From: Amaurobius ferox
Taxonomy: Eukaryota; Arthropoda; Arachnida; Araneae; Amaurobiidae
Direction of reading: 5' to 3'
Length of the DNA: 64,000 nucleotides
Assembly: GCA_951213105.1 (NCBI GenBank)
Contig: OX578148.1
Location: 144,094,043-144,158,042, forward strand
A model generated the notes under the pieces. It ran no database searches. It saw only the letters and a list, made by a program, of their open reading frames with translations, and had not been told where the DNA came from. How positions within the stretch are numbered: the stretch's first letter is position 1; the number at the start of each line of letters is the position of its first letter. Position numbers and translations under genes: made by a program. Below are positions 14,101-24,621 of this stretch, in pieces.

Positions 14101-17100
14101 GGGGAGGGACTGAATTTCACGATCATACTATTTATATGAAAATAATTAAAATATTAGACTTTATAATCAACCAAAATATGAAAATATGTTAGTTTAGTCA
14201 AATTAATGTACAAAAATAGGGAGATGGAGATCGATGGAAAAGGATAATTTCGTACTCTCGGCAACGTCCGAGGAAGGGGGGAGGGACTGAATTTCACGAT
14301 CATACTATTTATATGAAAATAATTAAAATATTAGACTTTATAATCAACCAAAATATGAAAATATGTTAGTTTAGTCAAATTAATGTACAAAAATAGGGAG
14401 ATGGAGATCGATGGAAAAGGATAATTTCGTACTCTCGGCAACGTCCGAGGAAGGGGGGAGGGACTGAATTTCACGATCATACTATTTATATGAAAATAAT
14501 TAAAATATTAGACTTTATAATCAACCAAAATATGAAAATATGTTAGTTTAGTCAAATTAATGTACAAAAATAGGGAGATGGAGATCGATGGAAAAGGATA
14601 ATTTCGCACTCTCGGCAACGTCCGAGGAAGGGGGGAGGGACTGAATTTCACGATCATACTATTTATATGAAAATAATTAAAATATTAGACTTTATAATCA
14701 ACCAAAATATGAAAATATGTTAGTTTAGTCAAATTAATGTACAAAAATAGGGAGATGGAGATCGATGGAAAAGGATAATTTCGTACTCTCGGCAACGTCC
14801 GAGGAAGGGGGGAGGGACTGAATTTCACGATCATACTATTTATATGAAAATAATTAAAATATTAGACTTTATAATCAACCAAAATATGAAAATATGTTAG
14901 TTTAGTCAAATTAATGTACAACAATAGGGAGATGGAGATCGATGGAAAAGGATAATTTCGTACTCTCGGCAACGTCCGAGGAAGGGGGGAGGGACTGAAT
15001 TTCACGATCATACTATTTATATGAAAATAATTAAAATATTAGACTTTATAATCAACCAAAATATGAAAATATGTTAGTTTAGTCAAATTAATGTACAACA
15101 ATAGGGAGATGGAGATCGATGGAAAAGGATAATTTCGTACTCTCGGCAACGTCCGAGGAAGGGGGGAGGGACTGAATTTCACGATCATACTATTTATATG
15201 AAAATAATTAAAATATTAGACTTTATAATCAACCAAAATATGAAAATATGTTAGTTTAGTCAAATTAATGTACAAAAATAGGGAGATGGAGATCGATGGA
15301 AAAGGATAATTTCGTACTCTCGGCAACGTCCGAGGAAGGGGGGAGGGACTGAATTTCACGATCATACTATTTATATGAAAATAATTAAAATATTAGACTT
15401 TATAATCAACCAAAATATGAAAATATGTTAGTTTAGTCAAATTAATGTACAAAAATAGGGAGATGGAGATCGATGGAAAAGGATAATTTCGTACTCTCGG
15501 CAACGTCCGAGGAAGGGGGGAGGGACTGAATTTCACGATCATACTATTTATATGAAAATAATTAAAATATTAGACTTTATAATCAACCAAAATATGAAAA
15601 TATGTTAGTTTAGTCAAATTAATGTACAAAAATAGGGAGATGGAGATCGATGGAAAAGGATAATTTCGTACTCTCGGCAACGTCCGAGGAAGGGGGGAGG
15701 GACTGAATTTCACGATCATACTATTTATATGAAAATAATTAAAATATTAGACTTTATAATCAACCAAAATATGAAAATATGTTAGTTTAGTCAAATTAAT
15801 GTACAAAAATAGGGAGATGGAGATCGATGGAAAAGGATAATTTCGTACTCTCGGCAACGTCCGAGGAAGGGGGAGGGACTGAATTTCACGATCATACTAT
15901 TTATATGAAAATAATTAAAATATTAGACTTTATAATCAACCAAAATATGAAAATATGTTAGTTTAGTCAAATTAATGTACAAAAATAGGGAGATGGAGAT
16001 CGATGGAAAAGGATAATTTCGTACTCTCGGCAACGTCCGAGGAAGGGGGGAGGGACTGAATTTCACGATCATACTATTTATATGAAAATAATTAAAATAT
16101 TAGACTTTATAATCAACCAAAATATGAAAATATATTAGTTTAGTCAAATTAATGTACAAAAATAGGGAGATGGAGATCGATGGAAAAGGATAATTTCGTA
16201 CTCTCGGCAACGTCCGAGGAAGGGGGGAGGGACTGAATTTCACGATCATACTATTTATATGAAAATAATTAAAATATTAGACTTTATAATCAACCAAAAT
16301 ATGAAAATATGTTAGTTTAGTCAAATTAATGTACAAAAATAGGGAGATGGAGATCGATGGAAAAGGATAATTTCGTACTCTCGGCAACGTCCGAGGAAGG
16401 GGGGAGGGACTGAATTTCACGATCATACTATTTATATGAAAATAATTAAAATATTAGACTTTATAATCAACCAAAATATGAAAATATGTTAGTTTAGTCA
16501 AATTAATGTACAAAAATAGGGAGATGGAGATCGATGGAAAAGGATAATTTCGTACTCTCGGCAACGTCCGAGGAAGGGGGGAGGGACTGAATTTCACGAT
16601 CATACTATTTATATGAAAATAATTAAAATATTAGACTTTATAATCAACCAAAATATGAAAATATGTTAGTTTAGTCAAATTAATGTACAAAAATAGGGAG
16701 ATGGAGATCGATGGAAAAGGATAATTTCGTACTCTCGGCAACGTCCGAGGAAGGGGGGAGGGACTGAATTTCACGATCATACTATTTATATGAAAATAAT
16801 TAAAATATTAAGACTTTATAATCAACCAAAATATGAAAATATGTTAGTTTAGTCAAATTAATGTACAAAAATAGGGAGATGGAGATCGATGGAAAAGGAT
16901 AATTTCGTACTCTCGGCAACGTCCGAGGAAGGGGGGAGGGACTGAATTTCACGATCATACCTATTTATATGAAAATAATTAAAATATTAGACTTTATAAT
17001 CAACCAAAATATGAAAATATGTTAGTTTAGTCAAATTAATGTACAAAAATAGGGAGATGGAGATCGATGGAAAAGGATAATTTCGTACTCTCGGCAACGT

Positions 17101-19405
17101 CCGAGGAAGGGGGGAGGGACTGAATTTCACGATCATACTATTTATATGAAAATAATTAAAATATTAGACTTTATAATCAACCAAAATATGAAAATATGTT
17201 AGTTTAGTCAAATTAATGTACAAAAATAGGGAGATGGAGATCGATGGAAAAGGATAATTTCGTACTCTCGGCAACGTCCGAGGAAGGGGGGAGGGACTGA
17301 ATTTCACGATCATACTATTTATATGAAAATAATTAAAATATTAGACTTTATAATCAACCAAAATATGAAAATATGTTAGTTTAGTCAAATTAATGTACAA
17401 AAATAGGGAGATGGAGATCGATGGAAAAGGATAATTTCGTACTCTCGGCAACGTCCGAGGAAGGGGGGAGGGACTGAATTTCACGATCATACTATTTATA
17501 TGAAAATAATTAAAATATTAGACTTTATAATCAACCAAAATATGAAAATATGTTAGTTTAGTCAAATTAATGTACAAAAATAGGGAGATGGAGATCGATG
17601 GAAAAGGATAATTTCGTACTCTCGGCAACGTCCGAGGAAGGGGGGAGGGACTGAATTTCACGATCATACTATTTATATGAAAATAATTAAAATATTAGAC
17701 TTTATAATCAACCAAAATATGAAAATATGTTAGTTTAGTCAAATTAATGTACAAAAATAGGGAGATGGAGATCGATGGAAAAGGATAATTTCGTACTCTC
17801 GGCAACGTCCGAGGAAGGGGGGAGGGACTGAATTTCACGATCATACTATTTATATGAAAATAATTAAAATATTAGACTTTATAATCAACCAAAATATGAA
17901 AATATGTTAGTTTAGTCAAATTAATGTACAAAAATAGGGAGATGGAGATCGATGGAAAAGGATAATTTCGTACTCTCGGCAACGTCCGAGGAAGGGGGGA
18001 GGGACTGAATTTCACGATCATACTATTTATATGAAAATAATTAAAATATTAGACTTTATAATCAACCAAAATATGAAAATATGTTAGTTTAGTCAAATTA
18101 ATGTACAAAAATAGGGAGATGGAGATCGATGGAAAAGGATAATTTCGTACTCTCGGCAACGTCCGAGGAAGGGGGGAGGGACTGAATTTCACGATCATAC
18201 TATTTATATGAAAATAATTAAAATATTAGACTTTATAATCAACCAAAATATGAAAATATGTTAGTTTAGTCAAATTAATGTACAAAAATAGGGAGATGGA
18301 GATCGATGGAAAAGGATAATTTCGCACTCTCGGCAACGTCCCGAGGAAGGGGGGGAGGGACTGAATTTCACGATCATACTATTTATATGAAAATAATTAA
18401 AATATTAGACTTTATAATCAACCAAAATATGAATATGTTAGTTTAGTCAAATTAATGTACAAAAATAGGGAGATGGAGATCGATGGAAAAGGATAATTTC
18501 GTACTCTCGGCAACGTCCGAGGAAGGGGGGAGGGACTGAATTTCACGATCATACTATTTATATGAAAATAATTAAAATATTAGACTTTATAATCAACCAA
18601 AATATGAAAATATGTTAGTTTAGTCAAATTAATGTACAAAAATAGGGAGATGGAGATCGATGGAAAAGGATAATTGCGTACTCTCGGCAAAGCCCGCGAA
18701 AAAAAAACTGAATTTCACGATCGTACTATTTATGTGAAAATAATTAAAAAATTAACCTTTATAATCAACCAAAATATGAAAATAATCTTGTTTAGTCAAG
18801 TTAATGTGCTACAATAGGGAGATGGAGATCGATGGAAAAGGATAATTGCATACTCTCGGTAACGCCTGGGGAAAAAAAAGTGAATTTCACGATCGTACTA
18901 TTTATGTGAAAATAATTAAAAAATTAGCTTTTATAATCAACCAAAATATGAAAAGAAACTAGTTTAGTCAAGTTAATGTGTTACAATAGGGAGATGGAGG
19001 CCGATGGAAAAGGATAATTGTGTACTCTCGGCAACGCCCGCAAAAAAAAAAAAAAAAAACTGAATTTCGCGATCGTACTATTTATGTGAAAATAATTAAA
19101 AAATTGGCCTTTATAATCAACCAAAATATGAAAATAAGCTAGTTTAGTCAAGTTAAAGTGCAATAATAAGGGGATGGAGAGGGATGGAAAAAGACAATTG
19201 TGTACTCTCAGCAAAGCCCGAAAAGGACTGAATTGCGCAATCCTATAATTTAAGCGAAATATAATTTGTTTAGTAAAATATTTCTTTATTTTTACGGGCA
19301 CTATAAAAATAAATTGGTCTATTGTTCTGATATGAAATCATTAGAAGAAAATGGATGCGAACTGATAATTTTGAACTCTCAGCACAGCAGGGAATATGAA
19401 CTGAA
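5103..19405. repeat. 177-bp satellite array, about 80 monomers
   Basis: Head-to-tail monomers with a period of exactly 177 bp. The anchor TAGGGAGATGG recurs at 5191, 5368, 5545 and so on to 18643, which is 76 steps of 177 with compensating 1-2 bp indels. The core is nearly invariant. Each monomer has an AT-rich half (ATATGAAAATAATTAAAATA) and a G-rich half containing CTCGGCAACGTCCGAG then GAAGGGGGGAGGG. Copies at the edges (5103-5270 and about 18690-19405) are clearly diverged, with spacings of 172-181 bp. No ORF of note crosses the array. The 18320-18440 stretch holds several indels, as expected near an array edge. Confidence 0.98.
7492..18642. repeat. Higher-order repeat: three 21-monomer units of about 3,717 bp
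   Basis: Diagnostic monomer variants recur every 21 copies. Paired ACAACAATAG monomers start at 7492, 11208 and 14925. The short G-tract monomer is at about 8440, 12150 and 15870. ATATATTAG is at about 8700, 12416 and 16132. ATTAAGAC is at about 9375, 13092 and 16809. TCGCACTCTC is at about 10889, 14606 and 18322. All spacings are 3,716-3,718 bp. Units also have private changes (GGCAATGTCC at about 9307, an extra C in CATACCTATT at about 16960), so they are not identical copies. The preceding dozen monomers (5368-7491) follow a different variant order. Confidence 0.93.
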
Positions 19406-19787
19406 TGGTAGGATGCATGGATTTCACGCGATTTTCCGTAGTTTTGGGAGTAATGTCCGTAAAACCGTAAGATAAAGTAAAAATCCGTACAAACTACGGA
19501 AAATCCGTAAAAGTTGGCATCCCTGTACTTGGCGACATTTGTCCAAAATGACGCACAAACTCCGCATTTTTGCTTTATACGGAATTAAATGGACACACGG
19601 GAAATTTAGCGGTTACGAGTACAGCGTAATACTTGGTGAAATTTCTCGAAAATGGCGTTCAAACTTGGCAGTTCTGTTTTTATCTGGACAACTAGTAAAA
19701 AAAAAAAAAATTCCAGAATTTTCACAAAATTCCCTGACTTTTCCCTGATTATTCTAAAATTCCCTGACCTTTCCCGGTTTCCAGGTT
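19406..19787. other. Right subterminal regions of the nested elements
   Basis: Non-coding. 19425-19512 carries repeated TCCGTA / TACGGA motifs in both orientations just inside the nested terminus. 19526-19787 has an A-tract and repeated CCTGACTTTTCCC-type motifs matching the left subterminal part of the outer element. Open frames here on either strand show no recognisable protein. Confidence 0.5.
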
Positions 19788-19801
19788 GAGTGGCCACTCT
19801 G

Positions 19802-20033
19802 GCACTGCACCCTCAAGAGACACCTTAACATTATGGGTATCACTAAAGATTCGTTTTGCAGAGGCTGCAATTACAGCGAAGAAAATGCTGCTCACATTCT
19901 CTGTGAATGTGAGGCTTACTCTGCTCACAGATTCGAACACATTGGTCGACATGTGATTGAACCGTGGGAGCTGAACGACATTCCTGTCAAATGCCTGCTT
20001 ATTTTTGCTTCGGCTACTGGTCTCTTTTCTTAG
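19802..20033 (+). pseudogene. Retrotransposon ORF2 C-terminus (continuation of copy 1)
   Basis: Resumes the frame interrupted at 4416: the split codon T|GC restores GHCTLKRHLN exactly as in copy 2. It contains the Cys/His motif FCRGCNYSEENAAHILCEC, a CCHC-like knuckle after RNase H seen in several non-LTR ORF2 proteins, then ends FASATGLFS with TAG at 20031-20033. The 3' UTR (GGGGTAGTACAATAGACC...) is shared with copies 2 and 3 and runs to about 20116. Confidence 0.9.
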
Positions 20034-20116
20034 AGATCTTTCTCTTTTGGGGTAGTACAATAGACCTCTGGTCGATGTGCTGGGCTCTTCTGGAGCCACC
20101 CACCTTCTTTTCATTT

Positions 20117-21180
20117 CAAGCTTTATGTTACCTCTGAATACTTTTATTCCTTTAAATCGATGTATCAACCCACAGCTGTTATCACTCTGTTGATCTGTTT
20201 TACTAATTGTGTCATATGTAAATTTTTAGATTTTAATAAACGTTCCACGGCAGTGCGCTGACCGCGGAGGTCGGTCTCCGCTAATCCAAATTCTCCCGGT
20301 CCCCCACTTTGCTGCTCTATGTCCAAGGATGAGCCGGACGGTCCGGGCTTTCGCCAGGGTGTAGTGATAACACCAGCAACGTGGAGAGAATTTTCCTCGA
20401 AAAATTTCATTCAATAACATTTATACAAACAGTAGCTTTATAGCAAACAACCAGTTGATTGTGTTAAACGCAGATGGCGAGTGTCATCTGCAGCAACTCT
20501 ACAAACCCGGTGATGGCCCTTTCCATTTAAAACCAGCTCTGTGGAACAGGTAACATTAAAGGACGTTCACAATGAGGTTTTAGAGGCACTATTGGATGTG
20601 CTATTATGTACCGCGGCCTTACCGGCCAAGGTTTTTACTGTACGAAAGATGATGCTACCCCAAGAAAAACCACGAAATTGTGAAGAGTTGCTGCAGTCAC
20701 ATAGGAGTCATAAAATGTGTTCAGCAGGTGCACGTCTGCGGGAAGATATTTTACTGTGAGGGCTGTGTCGCAGATCCCATCTCTCAGAGACGCCACGATT
20801 GGACCAATACACCCGAGGACAAATTAGCGTCGGTGAGGCAGCAGGTTCTATTTAACAACATTTCGAATTCCGTGCACGAGCACATAGTCAGTCACTATTT
20901 CAATGTTTCGCGGGATTAGATGCGGAAATCTATAAACGGGGAATTCTGGAAATATGCATTAACTTCCAGCAGTTTTAAATTTAATTCTTACATTTCTTTA
21001 TAATTTAATTTTTAATTCTTATATTTCTTTTTAAATTTTATTGTATCAATTTCATTTTTAAATGTCTTTTCAATTAATTCCTATATATATTTCCAACTTC
21101 ATTTAATTCTTAAATACTTTTTAATAAACATAGTGTATTTTTCTAATTCACGTTTAAATATACGATACCTAGAGTAATAA
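20117..21180. other. Non-coding or unrecognised segment with one short Cys-rich ORF
   Basis: 20228-20420 is GC-richer than its surroundings and has overlapping minus-strand frames (for example 20165-20410) that I do not recognise. A plus-strand frame at 20680-20919 (GTG or read-through start) has CxxC-type pairs (VHVCGKIFYCEGC) and could be a fragment of a zinc-binding protein, but there is no intact start or partner domain. 20930-21180 is AT-rich and empty. Confidence 0.3.
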
Positions 21181-21296
21181 GAATCAAGTGATTTGGAGGA
21201 CTTACGGACCCACATGTTTAATGTGATCGTACTCTGCATGAACACGGCGTTAGTTGTGGCAGCGTGCAAACCACCGGGCTACCGTGGCCGAAATGT

Positions 21297-21406
21297 GCCA
21301 ACAGCACGCAGTGTTCCCAGGTGGTCATCCACCCAAGAACTAACCTCGCCCGATGCTTCGGTGATCTAACGAGAACCGGTGTTTTCAGCACGGTAGGGCC
21401 GTTGGC
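21297..21406 (-). pseudogene. 5S rRNA pseudogene (8-nt deletion in internal promoter)
   Basis: Read on the minus strand, the segment follows animal 5S rRNA from end to end: GCCAACGGCCCTACC at the 5' end, CACCGGTTCTCGT, GATCACCGAAG, CATCGGGCG, GGTTAGT, GACCACCTGGGAACAC, and GTGCTGTTGGC at the 3' end, which pairs with the 5' end. About 8 nt (the TTAAGCA region at the usual box-A position) are missing between CACCGAAG and CATCGGGC. The length is 110 nt against the usual 119-120. No T-run terminator follows directly. It may be a dispersed pseudogene or the head of a 5S-derived SINE. Confidence 0.88.
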
Positions 21407-21539
21407 CTATTGGGTACTTCAGTGTACATTTTGTAAATATTTATGTCCTTCATCATTTCATATTCCTTATTGCTTTTGTACATATTGTTTTGTATTGTTT
21501 TTGTTGCACTTATAAATATATTTTCTCTTCTACTGTGTT

Positions 21540-23470
21540 TTTATTGCGCATAAGCACATAGCGTGGCTTTGGTATACATAGAAAAATGGTTTGCATGGTT
21601 TTGCAATGAAATTTCTGGATACGTCCTTGGTTACGTGTCTTCTCTAAACCACTATTGCCAACACCTACCCCATCGCTCCAAGATGGCGAACAATGGAGCT
21701 TATTATGATGCGCCCTCCCTCTAAATCTCTCCATTTCTGGATTTACATCTCTTCAACTTTCAGTATAGATAAATATTTGGTTTGTATCATGGTGAAAGCA
21801 CAAACATAAGTGTGGGGCTTTTAATAGGGATACGTGGTGTCATTGATTGCTTTAGAGATCCAATTTTTATGGATTTGAAATTCATACACTATTGAAGGAA
21901 GTGTCAATTGCAAAGACGGTATTCAAAAGGAAGAAATACTTTCACCAATCACGTGATATTCAGCGGATCAAGGGGTACGCGCTAGAACAGTGGTTGTCCA
22001 ACTTTTAGTATAGCACGAAATTCGACTTGATCCTAACATGAGAGAAATGTCGAACTCCTGCGATCAAGGAAAATGCTACATAACTATCAGGTTGCGATGC
22101 TGTCTCAGAGCAGACTTTAAAAAACACTGTACTAAAAGAAAGGCTTACTGAAGTGACATATCCGAGTCTATTTCACTTTATGAATTTAACTAATATTAGT
22201 TAAAACAATATATCCAGAAGTTCACAGGAAGACTGTACATATTTCGCTCTTACTCACTGAAGCAGCCCAAGCGTACTCGGAGTGGGGAAATTTGGTCTTA
22301 AACACTGGGCTGTGTGTACAGTTTCAGCATTCATCTGTCCTATTCCTAGAGTACCGAATTATCTCAATTTTTTGTCACATGGAAGCTGATACACTAGAGC
22401 ATGAGATGGCTGCACCAACAGTTGTATTTATCCAAATGTAATTTAAAATTCGGAATCTCAATTTAAAATGTTAATATTTTGTTAAATACGTGTGTTTCGA
22501 CTCAAACTGAATATTTTTATCGATCCAACCGGTAGCAGAAAATTGGCTCTAAACCTGATTTTCCATGTAAGTCCGATAGCCCAACATTTCGACGCCTATA
22601 AAAATTTGAATGTACGTTAAAATCACTCAATATCAGTAATGTGTGAGAAAATGTCCTTAAAATTATTATTATTGAAAACGTAACTGTGATTCTGATTCTG
22701 AACTGAATGGATATCGGAATGATTTATATGCCGAGTTATGACATTTTTTATTTACTTTAAACATTCACTTACGGTTAACGCGCACCTAAAATTATAAAAT
22801 ACTCTTAAGTGGGTCTCCCAAAATCAACTATGCCCATCTTCTGTCATTTCGACTTATTTAAACGTAATCCTTCAAGCCGATACTTGGCTGAGCATAATAA
22901 CTCTTTCTGTGGCCACTTCAAATCCCGGATGAATGCCGTCCAAAAACACAGTGACGGGAAGGTTTCAGTGAATATTAGTTATCCAATCCTCTATCACATT
23001 TCCCTCCAAATGAATGTTCCTTAAAAAAAAATAGGTCATCTTTCAAACAGGAAAAATGAATTATATTAAATAGTTGTACCTTTAAAATGTCTGAATTTTT
23101 TTACGTTTTATGTCGAATTTCAAGTTATGTGAAATTAAAATTTCTGGGGTGGCCAGGGAAATTTTGGAGGGTCTGTGGACCCCCCTTGGCTACGTTCCTG
23201 TCGCTCTCTCTTAAATTTATAAAAAAATATATATATATTTTTTATAAATTTAAGTCTCCGTATTACGATTGAATTTGTGTTTCCGAAAACCATTTTAGAA
23301 TGTATCGATTATTTGAATTTTCCGAAACTACGATTTTCCGGATGACAACGTGTAAAACTATTTCAAAATACTCAATTAGCTTATACTTCGGGCAACGCTA
23401 AATAAACAATCAATATTGATAGCATCCTCAATAAGCGATATAGTGCATATATTAAAATATTTTAATAATT
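21540..23470. other. No gene seen
   Basis: AT-rich unique-looking sequence. Short open frames (for example 22809-23024 and 23087-23272, plus) show no recognisable domains. 23219-23252 is a perfect A/T hairpin (AAATTTATAAAAAA and its complement around an AT run). Confidence 0.5.
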
Positions 23471-23479
23471 ACTTAATCA

Positions 23480-24621
23480 ATTAGGCGTAATTTTCATTAA
23501 TTTAGTCATTTTTTCAATTTTGACGATATTTTTGTCAATCTGGGGGGAAATATCACCCAGTGTGCAACACTTTGCTAAAATATTAGCTAAGTTTATCAAA
23601 TGCATCACCAAGTGTTACAGACAAACTGAGAGAAGAGTATTTCTTATATACTAGAAGGTATGCCCGTCATATGAGGGAAATCAGACATTACACCCCACTT
23701 GGCACGAGTTTTATAAATTTGGTGACATTTTTGTCATTTTAGCAACATTTAAACTAGTCACTAAGTTGGCGACGTCCCGCTAAATCGCTTGCCAAGCGTT
23801 AGAGACGGACAGAGAAATGTGCAATTCTTATAATCTACGCTTACGCCCTTTCCAAAATATTGAACTTTCATAATCTAGTCGTCATTTTTCATTGATTTAG
23901 CAATATTTTTGTCAATTTGGCAACATTTAAAAAAGTCGCCAATTTGGCGACATTCCGCCAAAATCTCACCAAGCGTTATGGACGAAGAAATAAGTTATTC
24001 TTGTAGCAAATAAATGAAAATTGGTGTCCAAATACAAAATAATTACCTATAGTATCTTTTCTCATGAATGAAACTAGCTAGATCCACGAAAATGATGTCA
24101 CCCAATTTATCGCATATTACTTATGAAAAGTGAACATATTTCACAATAGGTAATATTACCTTTTTATTTTTTGAGTTTTTGATAATTTTTTTGAAAAATG
24201 TGCAATATCGCTAGAACGGTTTATGCTAGCGCTCTAAAATTTATGTCAATCGTTTTTTAATGAAAAATTACATAAAAGAAACGATTATTTACATAACTTT
24301 ATTAAAGGTTATAATTTTTTTAAAATTTCAGTCGAAAATTTAGAGGGGGGGGGGGGGGGGGGGGGGGGGGTTACTGAACATCCGATTGCGTATAAAAACA
24401 ATAGGCTTCCGGTATTCATGGATTGTAATTTTTGTACCAAATTTTGTTCGAATCACCCCATTCGTTCGTTAGTTCTAGTCTCCACAGACACACACATGCA
24501 TATCAAAAACGTCTGATTCGGGTTCAGAGATGCTCGAAACGTGCTCCCCCGTCGAAAACTTGAAATTTCGACCATCTGTCACAATACTTTCCTTATACAT
24601 TATATGTATATAAGGAAAGTA
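23480..24621 (+). repeat. Family A interspersed repeat, copy A1
   Basis: About 1.1 kb. The left part reiterates GTCATTTTT...TTTGGCGACATTCCGCC...AAGCGTTA two to three times (23480-24010). The right part ends in the palindrome TACTTTCCTTATACAT / ATGTATATAAGGAAAGTA (24585-24621). Related copies are at 37463-37915, 43046-43765, 43766-44460 and 49913-51720. A 26-base G run interrupts it at 24345-24370. No coding capacity, so it is non-autonomous. Confidence 0.75.
24345..24370. repeat. Poly-G run of 26
   Basis: Uninterrupted G tract inside family A copy A1. The matching place in copy A3 (near 51090 on the opposite strand) has only a short C run, so the tract expanded locally. Confidence 0.95.

Larger units (their letters stand above)
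4930..19525. mobile_element. Nested inverted termini enclosing the satellite array
   Basis: CAGAGATGCCAACC at 4930-4943 is mirrored by GTTGGCATCCCTG at 19513-19525 (reverse complement CAGGGATGCCAAC). A TA dinucleotide sits immediately outside each end, so a TA duplication is possible but unproven. These ends resemble those of the element at 45405-48212 (CATAGCTGCCAACC, 12 of 14 identical to the left end here), which also contains the same satellite family. I read this as a second element nested in the outer one; the alternative is one element with compound ends. Confidence 0.6.
4417..19801. mobile_element. 15.4-kb TIR element inserted in the retrotransposon, satellite-bearing
   Basis: Boundaries come from comparing the broken retrotransposon with its unbroken copy at 50.6 kb. 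The left end starts CAGGGTGGCCACTC (4417-4430). The right end is GAGTGGCCACTCTG (19788-19801), whose reverse complement matches the left end at 13 of 14 bases. GCACT flanks both sides (4412-4416 and 19802-19806) and is single in the intact copy, so it is a 5-bp target duplication. Subterminal sequence on both sides repeats short CTGGAAA and CAGGGAA motifs. CAGRG-type ends with 5-6 bp duplications occur in some hAT groups; the superfamily is my inference. No transposase is present, so the element is non-autonomous. Confidence 0.85.
1..20116 (+). mobile_element. Non-LTR retrotransposon (APE-RT-RNase H type), copy 1, interrupted
   Basis: This is the longest of three copies of one non-LTR (LINE-like) family in the window. 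It carries ORF1, then ORF2 with endonuclease, reverse transcriptase, RNase H and a terminal Cys/His motif, then a short 3' UTR. The element is colinear except for the insertion at 4417-19801; removing it and one copy of GCACT restores the ORF2 reading frame. Comparison with copies 2 (50075-50930) and 3 (58848-63143, minus) puts the 3' end near 20116, where those copies end in short CATT repeats. The 5' end may lie just outside the window. RNase H after the reverse transcriptase suggests the I/LOA-like group; I cannot assign the clade firmly. Confidence 0.9.

Noticed and set aside
5103..19405. Regular repeats that could suggest a CRISPR array
   Set aside because: The whole 177-bp unit is repeated with no unique spacers, and the context is eukaryotic transposons.
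5103..19405. A CENP-B box in the satellite monomer
   Set aside because: TTTCGTACTCTCGGCAA has TTCG and a later CGG but does not fit NTTCGNNNNANNCGGGN (no A at the required place, no CGGG). Centromere function cannot be claimed.
20165..20420. Minus-strand frames in the GC-richer block
   Set aside because: Two overlapping frames, neither recognisable nor with splice support; listed only as an unexplained segment.
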